From assembly GCA_010909165.1 (NCBI GenBank), contig MU008174.1:62001-126000 (forward strand): a stretch of 64,000 nt of DNA, in the 5' to 3' direction. This DNA comes from Anthoceros angustus. Taxonomy: Eukaryota; Streptophyta; Anthocerotopsida; Anthocerotales; Anthocerotaceae. Below are positions 32,058 through 44,591 of the stretch, piece by piece (position 1 is the stretch's first letter; each line of letters opens with the position of its first letter). The notes under the pieces are model-generated. The model was not told where the DNA came from. It did no database searches and saw only the letters and a list, made by a program, of their open reading frames with translations. The position numbers and the translations under genes are program-made.

Positions 32058-35000
32058 ATGGCGGGCGTTCCGTCTTTGCTGGTGCAGGGGGTGGCCTGCG
32101 GCGGGATGCAGCAGGGGCAGCAGGTGCTGCTGGGGCGGTCCGGGCCGGGGTCAGCGTTCTCAGGCCTGCAGCTCAGGCGGGGGAGGGCGGTGCTGGAATT
32201 TCCCGACCTCGGGTGCCGGGACGGGTGGAGGGTTTATGCTGCCCGTGGCGGGGAGCCAGGAATTCCAAGGCGGAATCGCAGGAGTGCGCGGAGTGGGCAG
32301 AACGGAGGTGAGGGGCATGCAGAGCAGTATTTCTTGTGGGTTGCTTTGCTTGTGCTGAATCTTCTTCCAGGGGGGCATGCATTCTGGAATGTGCAACACA
32401 TTGTGAGCGCTGCTGCATTTTCATTTCAGTCTGTTCGGCAGGAAAATGCAGGCAGTTCGAAAGTCGGAATGCTTAGAGTAGGCGTTGGCTCACTGGTTTT
32501 GGACATTTGGTTTGTTGCAAGTAGGCGTGGAGGGGAGGGATGTCATACTGGTGGCTGATAAGAGCTCTGGGCAAACATCGACCTCGGGGAAAGTGACTGA
32601 GAGCGTTGCCGCACCTGCGGTTGAGCCAAAGTTTGCAGACCAAGGAGGATACATGTAAGCTGGCTTCTCAAAAGCTTGGCATGTCTGTCGAGTGTGGCAT
32701 GTTGGCTCTAGTTTGCGTTTAACATTGTTCTGCTGTCGTTGTTGCAGAGGGTCTCCTTTGTTGTGGATTGGAGTCGGAGTCGGGCTTTCAGCGTTCTTCA
32801 GTTGGGTATGTATGAAGGGATTGAGTGACACTGTCTTGATGATGTTCGAGGTGTTAGAACAGCGTCTTGGTATGGTTATTTCCTCTGTTTCTTGTTAGAT
32901 TTGGACATGTGCTGAACAGTTATCCTGTTCGTTGGCTGTGCAGGCATCCGGCAGATTCAAGGCAAGCAATGTCCGATAGGTTTTTGGTGCTGCTTGTCGT
33001 ATGGAAGGGAGCCGTTCTGTGGAACCTGCTGAATTTTGCACGTGCTTGTTTTCTTGTCTTGGTATGGTTTTTCCTCTCGGTTGGTTCACACTCTCTGATT
33101 CATTGTTGCTGCTGCTGCATGAACAGAAGTATGCGATGCAGCAAGTTCTGAAGAGTATGGCTGGGCCCAAGGGCATGGTAGGCTTGTCTGGGATACCTGG
33201 GATGCCAGGCATGCCAGGCAAACCTGCCACGGGGCCAGCACCTTTCTCTTTCCCTCCCATTCCGACTGCTTCACCAGTTGTATCTGCCTCGAGCCAAACG
33301 GTTGATGTCCCGACGGTCATTAAGCCTCTGGACCCAGTACCACCAGAGACAACTGTGGGAGCAGGAAGTACGACGACAAGAGTTTCTTCTAAACCTTCTG
33401 GTAAGCTGGTCGTTAGCTATCAAGTGCGCTTTTACAGATGAGAGACATGCATGCCTTTTGCACTCACAGTTGCATGTATTCCAAGTCTGTACACCTGAAG
33501 TGACACTGGTCTGGTTCGCAGCATTTACCGATGTACCAGCTTCAACAATTGAGGAGGAGAAAGTCAAAGCAGCAGCGGCACCAGCATCAGCACCATCAGC
33601 AGCAGCCAAGGCTGTTGAAGAGGAGCAACAACCAAGGACAGCATTTTTCCAAGATACTGATGTAAGGCCCTGACTAGAGGGAGTTATCCTGTCTTTGATC
33701 TTCTGCTTTTGGTGACGACAGCTCTGGTCTCAACCGTTGTGGGTGGCCTTGTGACTCGTACTCCATCAGGTTGTCGATAATGGGGCTGGCTGGGAGAACA
33801 ATACCGGGAGGTCATCGCCGGCATCCGATGGTTAGAACCCTTGCTCTTATGTCTCTCATTTTCATGGAGAGCTTGGAAGATTCAGTGATGGTTGACTGCT
33901 CGTTCCCTCGGAGGCTCATGTAAGCCATTACCTGTTCATCTTGCAGGAAAGCCCGGATCAGTTTTCACTGTGCAGGCTTTGGAGCGCATGATGGAGGATC
34001 CCATGGTTCAAAAGATGGTCTATCCGTAAGTTCTCTGCAGCTTAACTGTCATTGTTCTGAAGTTATGGGATTTGCACGTCGCATGAGTGGACTGTTTTTG
34101 TTGCAAGGAGCATTCTACGGTGCATGCAGTAGGTATACCCCGGAATGTGCCAATAGTTCTGAATTCGCTTCTGGTGCACACAGGTACTTGCCGGAGGAGA
34201 TGAGGAACCCTAGTACCTTCAAGTGTAAGTTGTTTCTGGAGAGATGTTAAGGGTTCATCCAAACACGCTCTCTATCTTGTTAGTGTTGATGCACACTAAA
34301 TAACATTTGTTCCTTGCAGGGATGCTGCAGAACCCTCAATATCGCCAACAATTGCAGGACATGCTGTAAGTTGAAGTTCACGACTTTTTTGCCTGTGGTT
34401 GGAGTCATGGTTGAGAGAAGTGGGAACTGTTTGATACTAAGCTGCAAGCACAATCGCAGGAATAATTTGGGTGGTGATGGGACTTGGGACAATCGCATGT
34501 CGGACATGCTCAAGAACTTTGATCTGAACAGCACAGAGGTTAAGCAGCAATTCGGTGAGTGCAAGTCACAACTTGATTGGCTTGCGAACGGTTCACTCGC
34601 AGATAATCACAGCGACTTACAGCCCACTCCACTTTGCCTTAATGCAGAGCAAATAGGCCTCACTCCAGAGGAGGTGGTAGCGAAGATCATGGCCAACCCA
34701 GATGTTGCGCTTGCCTTCCAAAATCCGCGGGTTCAGGCTGCCATTATGGATGTAAGTTGGTTCTGTTCTCAGGAACGTCTGATATCTGCACGTCGTTCTG
34801 TGCCTGTACTAGCTTCACGTTGTCTCTAATATCTAATTCTCCATACATCTCCTGTCCAGTGCTCACAAAATCCACTGAACATCACCAAGTACCAGAACGA
34901 CAAGGAGGTAATACTCTGACTACACAGCATGTCTTTACTTCGTTGGATCTTTGGACAGTCATGAAAGGTGATAACAAAACCACTTGCACTGCAGGTGATG

Positions 35001-35063
35001 GATGTCTTCAACAAGATATCCGAACTCTTTCCAGGCATGACCGGTGCCCCCTACGAAGTTTGA
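32058..35063 (+). CDS. TIC40: chloroplast inner envelope import protein Tic40
   Basis: Tic40 is an inner-envelope co-chaperone that links the Tic channel to stromal Hsp93 during protein import. Thirteen exons (ends 32307, 32654, 32805, 33400, 33661, 33830, 34025, 34224, 34365, 34554, 34751, 34907, 35063; starts 32058, 32522, 32748, 33127, 33522, 33770, 33947, 34184, 34320, 34460, 34648, 34860, 34995) sum to 1398 nt, 465 residues, with every junction GT-AG and in frame. A transit-peptide-like N-terminus precedes the membrane segment GSPLLWIGVGVGLSAFFSW (residues 129-147) and KYAMQQVLKSMAG. A Gly/Met/Pro-rich linker (GMPGMPGKP) and Ala/Glu-rich region follow. The C-terminal Sti1/Hip-like parts are strongly conserved: ALERMMEDPMVQKMVYPYL, then NPQYRQQLQDML, and IGLTPEEVVAKIM, AFQNPRVQAAIMD, ending with FNKISELFPGMTG. 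Confidence 0.95.
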
Positions 35064-35855
35064 ATGCCATCTTATCTCATGGGAACATGGGAACGGCAGC
35101 TAAGCAGCATCGCGCTTTCAGGGGAACTTTGGCCTGTGGTCAGGGACACCCCCCATCCTAAGTCTGAGTCGGCCAGCACTTCGTTGCTACTATACTCTGG
35201 CAGCCAGTTTGTAGGCAGACGTTTTTAACCATTCCTTGTGCTGGGAGCGCGATGGACAATTTTCTTGGAGTCGAGGTTGAGTTTTGAGGAACCCATGTGG
35301 ATTGCGCCGCTGCACACATCCAGCAGCGAGAATAAGAGAGTCCAATGTTCGTATTGTGGGTTGCCGTTAAGCTATATGAAAACTGTAAGCCCTTGATGCA
35401 ACTTCATCACAGTGCAGCAGTGAAAGGTTTCACGAGAAACAAGACCCAACCCCCTCCTGACTTTGTTCGGTTGTGCACGAACCACACACACTGAAAAAAG
35501 AAAGTCCTATTGACCCGACGTCAACAAAGTGTAACTCACAACAGCAAGGGCTTCAGGAAGACCCGGCCACAAAATGTTTCAATCTACAATCTCTGCTGCA
35601 CCTAAAACCCGGCGCGATTGAATCGTCAGGGACAATTGCACTATCGACCGCACATACCTCTGGCCTTAATAAGGCGGAGCATCTTAGCCACCAATTCAGC
35701 AGCTGATGGAACCAGCCAGACCTTCACCTGATGCGGAGAGGAAGGCTGCTTCAGCATGAACATGCCACCTCCACCTCAGCTACATCCTCTCTACGTAAGC
35801 AACCCTGCATGCTCTTCCGAATAGCCTGCCCATAACTATGCATACCCCATGCCAA
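35064..35855. other. Tic40 3' UTR and downstream of Tom9
   Basis: Convergent intergenic space between Tic40 (plus) and the Tom9 gene (minus). It should hold both 3' UTRs. An open frame at 35473-35706 has no signature. Confidence 0.45.
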
Positions 35856-36134
35856 TCATTTCCCTGACGAGGAAGGAGGAGCCCCCAGCAAGCCGGCTTG
35901 TTGGCTCTCCAGCTCAACCATCTGCTGGTCCCTATCCATTTCGATGATCAAGGGCACAATGAGCACCAAAAACGAGGTTCCCGCAATCCAAGCAGCCTTG
36001 CCCGTGCTCCACAGCAGCTTCCTGCTAAATCGTGCAGTGTTGCTGGCGGCGCGCTTGGATTTGTGAAACACTGCCGAGTTTCTGACACTGCTTCCCACCC
36101 TCCTGATCACCGTGTCATTTCCCAGCGATGCCAT
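35856..36134 (-). CDS. TOM9: mitochondrial import receptor subunit Tom9 (plant Tom22)
   Basis: The plant form of Tom22, a small tail-anchored subunit of the outer-membrane translocase that holds the TOM complex together and lacks the acidic cytosolic receptor domain of fungal Tom22. A single ATG ORF of 92 residues, as expected for the family. The basic cytosolic part (residues 1-46) is followed by the highly conserved LLWSTGKAAWIAGTSFLVL and VPLIIEMDRDQQ, with the membrane segment at about 47-65, and the intermembrane-space tail ESQQAGLLGAPPS. It has no intron. It is divergent with the next gene (560 bp). Confidence 0.93.
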   Translation of the reverse strand: MASLGNDTVIRRVGSSVRNSAVFHKSKRAASNTARFSRKLLWSTGKAAWIAGTSFLVLIVPLIIEMDRDQQMVELESQQAGLLGAPPSSSGK

Positions 36135-36693
36135 TTCCCGTGACGCTTGCTACCAGGAATTTACAGATCTGGGGCGATCCCCGCCACTGCAGTTCAACCA
36201 ACAAGCCGAAGCTTCAGCCAGCAGAATCATACGTTCAACCAATCCAAACAAATTCAAATTCCGCAATCTGATGACGCAACTTGCAAATCAGCGATGGACC
36301 GATAACAGCAAGTAAACGGAAGCACACCTCGATCACACCCTGGACGAGCTCCAAGCAAATCCGCCAGTGCGCCCCAGAGAACACGAAACCCTGCGGACTG
36401 AGACTGTAAGACTGTAACACAACTGCAAACCCGGGTGCCCTAACCACTGGTAACCAGGGTTAGCCTGTCGCTGTAGCTTCGTGACACGATGGGTAACTTG
36501 TAGTTGTGGTTAGGTCTGTCTCGTTTGCGTGAGTACTTCCTTTGCTTCGCATTGTTGGCTCTGTTGTGATGCTGTGCGATCTATGGTAGGTACTTGCCCG
36601 AGCTTTTGTGTATTTTGGGATCTGTTGTGTTGGATATTGTCTGATGCACTCTGAGTTTGGCAGCTTGAGCTTCGACAGCACTCACCTTCGACC
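36135..36693. promoter_or_regulatory. divergent intergenic region, Tom9 and Voa1-like gene
   Basis: 559 bp between two start codons that face away from each other. No coding frame or clear TATA box; an AACCACTGGTAACCAGGGTT near-palindrome occurs at about 36441-36460. Confidence 0.45.
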
Positions 36694-38505
36694 ATGGCAA
36701 CAGGAGGTCTGTTGTTGTTTTCGGCCGCTGTAGTTTTGCAGGTGTTGGTGCCGGAGGCACTGGCACTTACGGAGGGCGGTGTGCCAGCTTACATCTGGTC
36801 GGATCTCAGGTTAGGAGGATTGTGATCAGATCTCTAGGACCAGGCGATTGGCTGATGATAGTTCGCCCTTCGCCATTCAGATCCCACTGCCACTAGGCTG
36901 GTGGAGCTGGATTTGAGTCTTCTGCTGTTTATTTTCCGGCGCGAATGGGGATCTTTGGGTGTGAAATGTTTTTGCTCGGCTGTGAATGCAGATGTTTGAG
37001 TAGGTTGGAGCATAGTCCGAACAGCAAGCATGTCACGCCGATGCATTTAGCCCTCGACTTTCTGGAAACTTATGCCGGGGCTACACCCAAGGTGATAATT
37101 CAGCTTCACCATGGCTATTTGGATTAGATGATGAGCGGGAAGTGCTTGGTTTGCAGTCTGATGGGAAAGTGTTGTCTTCGCAGTGTGACAACGGTGAAAT
37201 CAGTGGGGCAGTGGAGACAGCAGTCTTTGTTGTTGGAAATGAGGTATTATCTTGAGCTTACATGTGCCTGTAGAGCTAGATTAGCTGACTGTTTGTTGCC
37301 TTTCCTGTACATGCTGTGCCCCATAGCCTTTGAAGAATTCAGAAATCCTTACAACGTTGATTTGGCAGATTTACTTATGAGTATCCTCTTGCAATGCTCA
37401 GCTGCGGTTGTCAGATTCTTTGGTTTCTCCCTCTCTCAACGGCTTTGACCTCAAGCAGATTTTGGAGGTACGTTGGGTACTGTAGTATGATGCGGCTAGT
37501 TGGCAGGGTTTGGCCCCCGTCTTAGTACTTCTTTTATCCTTGCTCACTTATTTGTTTTCTTCATGTCCCAGACCTCTGGTGTATCTATTGCCTATTCTGT
37601 AGTGAGCTCGGTGTATGAGGTGAAGTCAGTCGCTGAAAGTTTGCTATCCGGCATAAGTTCCAACAGCATTCAGGCCTTGGGCAAGGTTGCTGTCTTGGGT
37701 GCTTGTGGGGTGGACTTGGGGGAGGTTCAGGATATTAAGCTACAGGATCTGAAGGTGGCCTCCTGCCCCTATTCTAGCCCTTGAACATCAAGTTGCTGCA
37801 GGCTAGGCAGTATCTGCAGCTAGTTTCCTGTTTGACATGCTGTTTTGCATCTCTCTTTTAGGAGTACTTATCAGCAAGGAAGAAAACAGAGAGACCAGGG
37901 CTGACAGACGTGCTTGTTGTCTGCACTGCTTCGGAGGGCAGTTTCAACAGACATCAGCTCCTGCAAAACGAAGGTGTGGTTTCAGATTTTGCCTTTCATT
38001 TACTTTCGTGCATGCTTATGGCTGCCCACAAGTGAGATGTGCTAGTGGCTGCATTTGTGGCAACTCTGAGATTATTGGGTGGCTTCCCTTGCAGCCAAAG
38101 TCTTCATAGAGACACTGTCAGCGTTGCAAGCATCGGGCACAAGCTATGTGGGCCTCTACACAACTGAGCAACAGGGGCATGGTGAGGTGATGGTTAGGTC
38201 ACTGGCTGATTACAGCAATGGAACTGGCAACGATATCGGAAATGTGACTCTAGTTTGTGGCCCACAATGTCTCCGAAGAGCTATGCTGTGGGAGAACTTT
38301 TTTGTGGTGAGTGCGAATGGTCTGTGGTTTGGACAAGATTCTTTGGTAGTGTCTTATCCAGCTTCCTTGGCAGCCAGTCTGCTGCATTATCTCATGAATC
38401 TTACTATTGCAGGTTCTTCTGACGCTCATCATCCTTCTTGGGGGCATATGCTGCATGGCGAATCTTCAGGCCCCAACCAGATTCGAAATTGCTAAGCAGG
38501 AATAG
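36694..38505 (+). CDS. Voa1/Ac45/BIG1-like type I membrane protein
   Basis: Eight exons (36694-36809, 36992-37091, 37157-37243, 37402-37467, 37572-37754, 37862-37973, 38095-38306, 38413-38505) sum to 969 nt, 322 residues, with consistent phases. It starts with a signal peptide (GGLLLFSAAVVLQVL, then EALA) followed by LTEGGVPAYIWSDLR. The lumenal part is mostly beta-prone. The C-terminus has one membrane segment, residues about 293-309 (VLLTLIILLGGICCMANL), then a short tail APTRFEIAKQE. This layout matches the plant proteins related to V-ATPase subunit S1/Voa1 and fungal BIG1, ER proteins for V-ATPase assembly or cell-wall biogenesis. The gene structure is firm; the family call rests on layout and remembered similarity. 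Exon 4 has the least certain acceptor. Confidence 0.7.
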
Positions 38506-41500
38506 TTGGACGTGCTGTAAGATCCCACTTAGTGATCTCACCTTTGTTTATGGGAGCCACACGTGTTGTGTTCCAGGTCCACGTTTTTTCAGTGTTGGTT
38601 TCTTTTCCACTATCTTGGAAGTAGCATCAACGCCTTTGCCATATTGGGACGTGAAGAAGTCTTGGTGAAGCCTAGCTTAGATGGAAGCTAGGCTGCCAGA
38701 AGTGGCTGAGAAAGTCGGAAAGTTCCATACCAATCGGAGGTGGATCTGTCACCTGCATTATATGGGACATACTTTCTTGTGTGACCTGTGAGGGTGTTGG
38801 ACAGGAGTTAGTGACAACACTAGGTAGTGAGCTCCTCGAGTAGGGTGAAGACATCGAGCGTGAACCACTGTTACAGTGGTCTCTTGAAGCAGCTAAAGGG
38901 CCTCGGGCCTGTTTGGCACTTTTTGTGCTCGTGCCATTTGCCTTGTTTGCCATGCTTTTGTATCAATTCTAATTTTATCAGAGCTATCTATCTTGTCTCC
39001 TCCGCGCCTTGCTGCTGGTGGACTTCCATGTTGCTGTTGCTGATTGCCGGTTTCAGTAACCCTGATGTTCTGTTTGATAGGTCTCTTACAGGAGTCACTT
39101 ATCTTGTTTCACCCTCCCAAGCAACGGACCTTGGTTTTGCTGTCGTTCAAACTAGTGTAATGAGAAGGCCAAAGGTCATAGGCGTGAAGCATGAAGAAGG
39201 TGCAGGAAGCATGAAGGTGGGATCCAGCAGGTTGTGTTCCGGATCCATAGATAGGTAGCTTGAAAAGGGAGATGCAAGTGAGTTTGTACTGTAAAGAAGC
39301 AAGGGCCTGTATGTTACAGGAGGGAGGGGGGGAGAGGGTGGGGAAGAGTAGAAGAAGACGAGGCTGGACACGATGATTGTGAATGATGAAACTGTTAGCG
39401 TTGTGGGAAAGGGGTTGGGTCATGATGGGAATGAGGAATAACGGACCGTTGGGGCAGAATGTTGTCTCTTGTTGGTCAAGCCGCGTCTCCCGTGAGCGTC
39501 ACCGACAGTTGATGTGGGGATCTTTGATTCTTTGCGCAGAGCTGGAGGTCCGCCATTGGAGAGGCAGCAACTCACGGAGGTACGTTGTGCTGATGCCCGC
39601 CCTCCGTTTCTGGCATTCTGCCTGCTCCAGCACGGCCCGCTTCTGGGGACGCGCATTTCATCCGTGAAACTCACACTCACCAATGCCCATGCCCCCCCTT
39701 CATGGCCAGGCCTGTGGCCCCGTGTTCTGCTGTGTGGGAGATGGGGACATCCCAACATCATTGCCCTTGTGAGATCAGCAGGTCGCCACCCCGCCGTACC
39801 GCTGTCTGACGGAGGAACATCAGCAGTAGCAGTTCCAGTACATGCCCCAGTTGCATGTTACGGGGTCGGCGTACCTCTGTAACTGGTACATACATACCTC
39901 ATTGTCCTGCGCTGGACGAGCTTGCCCATGAACTTCAGAATCATCCCCTGGCTCCCTCCCAGTACACACATTGAAGCCTGATGAAGGTGACGTCGTCTTC
40001 GGTACCTACCCTCAGTTAATAGCTGCCAGAAGGCCAGGAGGCCAGGAGGCCAGGTGCCCAGGGAGGAGTTGTTGTTGTATGTATGTATGTACATATGTAT
40101 GTGTCTCACCAACCATCGTCCAGTCGTGGTGATTTCTTTCAACACTTGTTCGAAATCCTTGAACCCAGAAGATCAATGTCATTAACAGCTAACGTATGTG
40201 CAGGCTGTATCCATGTCATCAACAGGGTGCAGGCTGTATCCATGTCATCAACAGGCAACAGCACACAGATGTATCTGCAGGCTGCCGGTAATACACCTCA
40301 TGAGCCGCCAGCTGAGTCCCGTTCCCATTGGCCCCGTGGGCAAGCCACGAGCTTGGTGTGGAACCACAATTCGGGTTCGGGCTTCCGGGTTTTGGGTTCC
40401 GGCTAATAATGGGGCAGATGCAGAATATGTATGTACAGTTGCAGACTGCGGACTGCAGGTGCAGCGGAGGCGAAGGAGCGGGAGCGGGAGCAGGAGATGG
40501 AGCTGGAGCCCAGATATATGAATGATTAGAGAGGTATGTGCCGGTGCCCCTTGCCTCACAGTCTCACTCCCTCGTCAGATGTTTTATGTTTTTCTATCTA
40601 ACCATTACGCTGACCAGGTGGTGGGTAGTCGAGTTCTGCAAAGACCATCTAAGTCTAGTCTACTGTAGACGCCCTTTTTACAGAAGCGCATGCTTTCTTC
40701 CGACCAGGTGATGTTGGGCAGTCGCTTTGCACAAGTGGCGCGGATCATGGAACAAAGGCGGGGTAAAAGCTGTCCCGTCTGGGCGCGTGTGAACAGGGCC
40801 CGCCCCAGACCCGGTCCCAAACCCTAACGCCCTAACGCCCACAGTCCGTGCCGTTCTGCTCCTCCTCCTCCTTTGCCATCAATCTCACGACCCCCTCCCG
40901 CTTTTGCAGATGAGCGAGGCTGTACCGCTTCCCATCAACAATAATGGATGCAACGCTTTGACAAGCTCACAGCCCTTTTCTTTTCCGTTGCCGCAAAAGC
41001 GGAAGCCGGGCCCGGGACGGGACCCTGTTTGGAGCGCGAAGCTTCATGCTGCGGGGACTGGACGGGGATGGCAAAAGGATACACCCAGATCTTTGTGGGC
41101 ATAAAGCGAACGACAAGGAGGTATGCAACGGGCAATCAATCAATCCTGTTCCAGCTCCGCAGGCAGCAACTGGAAGGACGCCAAGGGATTGGGAGTGTGT
41201 GGAGCGGTTGCGGTTGTAGAGGAGCGGAGCTAGCCATTGATATCCATAATGGACGTCCGACCTCCGGCTGGCCTAGTCGGTGGGTCCCCGAACCCGTGGA
41301 CCCCTTCTGCACTAACTGCGACTGAATCGCCCCGAATCGAGACTTGAATGCAGCAGTCAGAGCACTGAATGGAGCAGTGTCAGGACTCAAGTCAATCACC
41401 CGGGCCCCAGGCAAAGCCAGCGCGCAAAGCGAGCAGCAGTAAAGGACAGCCCGATTCGGGCCGAGGTCTATCCACCCTACCCTACCCCACCAGGTACCGA

Positions 41501-41519
41501 TCAGGGCATTCATGGAGCT
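38506..41519. other. no convincing gene
   Basis: Contains the 3' UTR of the preceding gene and many short open frames on both strands without family signature. A 28-bp duplication (CAGGCTGTATCCATGTCATC unit) lies at 40201-40256, and a (GTAT)n stretch at 40077-40102. Exon-like frames around 39514-39580 (ending at a GTACGT donor) and 40400-40525 exist but I cannot link them. Confidence 0.35.
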
Positions 41520-41880
41520 GCAATGTAAAATTAGGCTTTGGATTAAATCAACATCAACGAAAGCACTGCATGTGTGGAGGTGGAATGCAAAACAAAGGTT
41601 TAGGAATGCAGAACTAGGTCTTGGAAATGCAAATCTAGGGTTTGAGATTGCACGATTAGGGTTTGGAATTCAAAGTCTAGGGTTCGGAAATGCATTATCT
41701 TGATGCTGGATAGGGTTTGGAATCGCAAAATTTAGGTTCTAGAAATGCGGGATTGGGTTTAGGAATTGCGAAATCCGGGGCTTAGAACTGCAGGATTGGG
41801 GATTCGGGTTTGGGAATCATAGTGACTAGGGTTTTCATGGAGTGATCGCTTTTTCATTGCAGAATCAGGGTTTGGATTCG
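41520..41880. repeat. degenerate telobox-containing tandem repeat
   Basis: A loose unit of about 25-30 bp built on TAGGGTTTGGAAT followed by TGCAAAATC recurs roughly ten times, with forms such as CTAGGGTTTGAGATTGC and TTAGGGTTTGGAATTC. Each unit carries an AGGGTTT core, the plant telo-box. Confidence 0.65.
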
Positions 41881-41994
41881 GATGATACGATATACATAGG
41901 TACGTAGTTAGGATTTTGATGGATTGATGGAATTGGAATGGAAGATCGGGGCGTTTATTTAGGATGTCAGATACAAGGTTTTACCGTTGTAAGC

Positions 41995-42060
41995 ATGCGA
42001 GGGAATTCGAACTCACGATCTGTCCTGTGGTGTGTTTCCGTGCTATCTCAGTGACCACGG
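41995..42060 (-). other. tRNA-like T-arm remnant
   Basis: The minus strand reads ATCGTGAGTTCGAATTCC around 42003-42025, resembling a tRNA T-arm and pol III B box. Stem pairing is poor and no proper acceptor stem is formed. It may be a SINE or tRNA pseudogene relic. Confidence 0.25.
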
Positions 42061-44420
42061 CGACTATGGTGTGTTTCTTTTAGCTGCTTGTTGCGGGAGC
42101 GGAGGGGGGGAGCCGGCTTCCCTGTTGTGCGGCGGTAACGAGACAAGGGTGGGTGGCCTGTTTCAGGCCGTCCACGCACACAGCTCTGCGATTCTGACAC
42201 GCCCACGCGTTTCCAGGGCCGGGACTGTGGCTGCGGGCAGTGAGCTGGGACAGGGGTTCCAGCTATGACGCCCGCTGCAGTGCCCGCCCAACGGCCCGGG
42301 CCGGTGCTGTGCAGTACCGGAGTCCGGAGCTCTGGAGGGGCAGATGTACATTTACTGTAGTTTATGAGCGGTGGCGGAGGTGTTCATGTGAGCATGCCCA
42401 GTGGGCTGAAATTGCTTGTGGGCAAAGGTGGCGAGGACTCCATGTTGGTTTTCCATGTCGTGCACAGACAGAGGCAGAGAGCAGGTCCGGACTCCAGTCT
42501 CCGTCGAGTGCAGGTACCTCTGGAGGGAGGCCGTGCGGCGGGCAGAAGCATGCTGGCTCTGGCTCTGGCTCTGGCTCTTGCCCTTTGTTTTGTTTACTGC
42601 TTTCCTCCCGGCTCCTAAGCCCCATGGGACGCTTGAGACAGAGATTATGTGCCCACCTGTTGCATGGCCTCCGACCCTGTGTCTGCCCGGCTTTATCCTC
42701 GTTTGCGCCCTTCCAAGTCCTCGCACATGCTAAAGCCGTTGCCGCTTCCTTTGTGCGCACATGAATTATCCCTGGCCTCCCTGAATCTCTGGTACCTTCG
42801 GTACCTCTACTGCTGCTGCTGTTGCGAGGCCTGGGCCCGAGAGCCCGAGCAACGTGCTGTCGGTGTATTCAACCCATAGCCCTTTTACATTCTCCCGTCT
42901 GTCTTTTTTGTGTTGGGCAGAGACTATAGTATTATTATGTGTACGCTTATCGATTCTATGTATGTATCCCGTGTACATATCCATGCATGTACATCCTTCC
43001 TGACACATAGTATGAATGTATGTATGCATGCAGTTAATGATGATAGCAATGCGCATGCAAGGAAAGGACGCTGGCCGCCTGGCCGAGGCAGCAGAGGCGC
43101 GAGGCAGAGGCAGAGGCAGAGGCAGTCAGAGCTCCAGCTGGGGCCTGGACTCCACAGGAGGCCCAGTCTTCAAGGCGCTTTCAAACGCGCTCTCCAGCTG
43201 CCGCTAAACTGGCTCCACAGATGCATTAATTCCTGCCAAAGCCTGCCCGCACGGCCTCGCTTCCCGTCTCGTTGTGTGTGCTATGTTTAACCTTTGTGTT
43301 GTTAATCCCAGCTTCTGGGCCCTGCATCCTCGCTAACTTCGATGCTTGCGCTGGCTGTGGCTGGCTATGGCTGGCTGGCCTTGGCTGGGCTTGGCTGGGG
43401 CCCTGGCTGGAGCCACTGCTGCAGCAGGAGCATGTGCAGCTGCAAGCCCACATCATCTCTCACGGACGGGACGACTCATCTGTCATGGCCCATGGAATAT
43501 GGATTTCTGCCCACCTTGTCCGGCTCGCTCCCTCCCCGTGGGCTGGCATGGGCACTGGGCAGTGGGCACATCTCCCCCGGAGAGCCTATGTCTTATGCAC
43601 CAATATCCCCCTTCTGGCGCGTCTCTTGCTCCCAAAACATCGATTTCTGACACCCTTTCTTTGACCGCCATAGCCCGTTCAACCCTGCTTCGGTGCTCCC
43701 TCTCGTCATCCCACAACCTCGGAATTGTACTACCCAAACGGAACGGGCTGCCCCAGTACCCTTATCGAGATCTCCGGGTGGGATTTGGAAATCGATTTGC
43801 GGACCTGGGATCTAGCTGACCATGCGCCATTCCGGTCTGTTTGTAAACAAAGTCGCAATGGAATTTGCAGGAATGTATGTACAACATTCTGCTCGGCTTA
43901 CGCCCACGTTTATGGGGCCCTGTGAAGGAGGTACACGGATTTGTCAAACCTTGACCCATTCAAATTCAGATATATTTCTCACCTTGGGCACCTTAGGGCA
44001 CCTAGGGGGACCTATGGGGACCTTGGGGGCATTGGGGGAGAAGGGAATGGAAGGAGAATACACTGTTTTCTTTCTTTGCTGAAAACGGAATGGAAGGGGA
44101 ATACCGCAGATCGTGTTAGACATTCCAAACAAGACTGCCAATGAAATGCCATACCGGCTGCTCTCACGTTTCATCATCTCATTGGCAGCAAAATGACATG
44201 GGTGCACAAGGACACATTTCATTGGCAGTAGAAGGAGGACATGAACAGCATTGAACCCAGGACCCAGCCCTTCCATTGGTGCAACGTCGGAATAGATATT
44301 ATACCTGCCCATGATGCGGCGTTGTTGGCATCAATGTTGACCTATCGCCCACCACACTCCCAACTCGGATATTGATGACCCCGGCCCCGGAGGGTGTAAA
44401 TCGCTCTAGTAACGGGGAAG
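42061..44420. other. GC-rich low-complexity sequence, no convincing gene
   Basis: Several simple repeats: (GGCTCT)n at 42556-42580, (GAGGCA)n at 43098-43125, (GGCTGGCT)-like runs at 43350-43415, and a G-rich 12-bp repeat (GGGGACCTTGGG type) at 43985-44040. A 14-bp inverted repeat (CTGCCAATGAAATG) spans 44142-44230. Open frames on several strands follow from this composition. Confidence 0.4.
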
Positions 44421-44591
44421 ATGCGGGGGTTGGACTCCTACGAGCAGCCTAGTTTGTTTAGCTACCTCGAGGGGATGCAGACAATGCATTTGAGGAATCT
44501 GAGAAATTCCACATTCCTTTTGGCGAGCTTATCGAGGCCCAACGTGCAACCACCATCTGCACCCATCCGAAGGGCTTTCACTTGTTACCAA
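44421..44591 (+). other. possible isolated first exon
   Basis: An ATG frame reads MRGLDSYEQPSLFSYLEGMQ and, later, SAPIRRAFTCYQ before a GTATGT donor at 44592. The codon pattern is exon-like, but no following exon was found and I do not recognise the protein. Confidence 0.25.

Noticed and set aside
32160-32424. Minus-strand frames over the first Tic40 exon
   Set aside because: They are antisense shadows of a GC-rich transit peptide exon.
42364-42618. An ORF ending in a hydrophobic LALALALAL run
   Set aside because: The run is the translation of a (GGCTCT)n microsatellite.
43941-44144. Collagen-like Gly/Leu repeat protein
   Set aside because: It comes from a short G-rich 12-bp DNA repeat and ends quickly.
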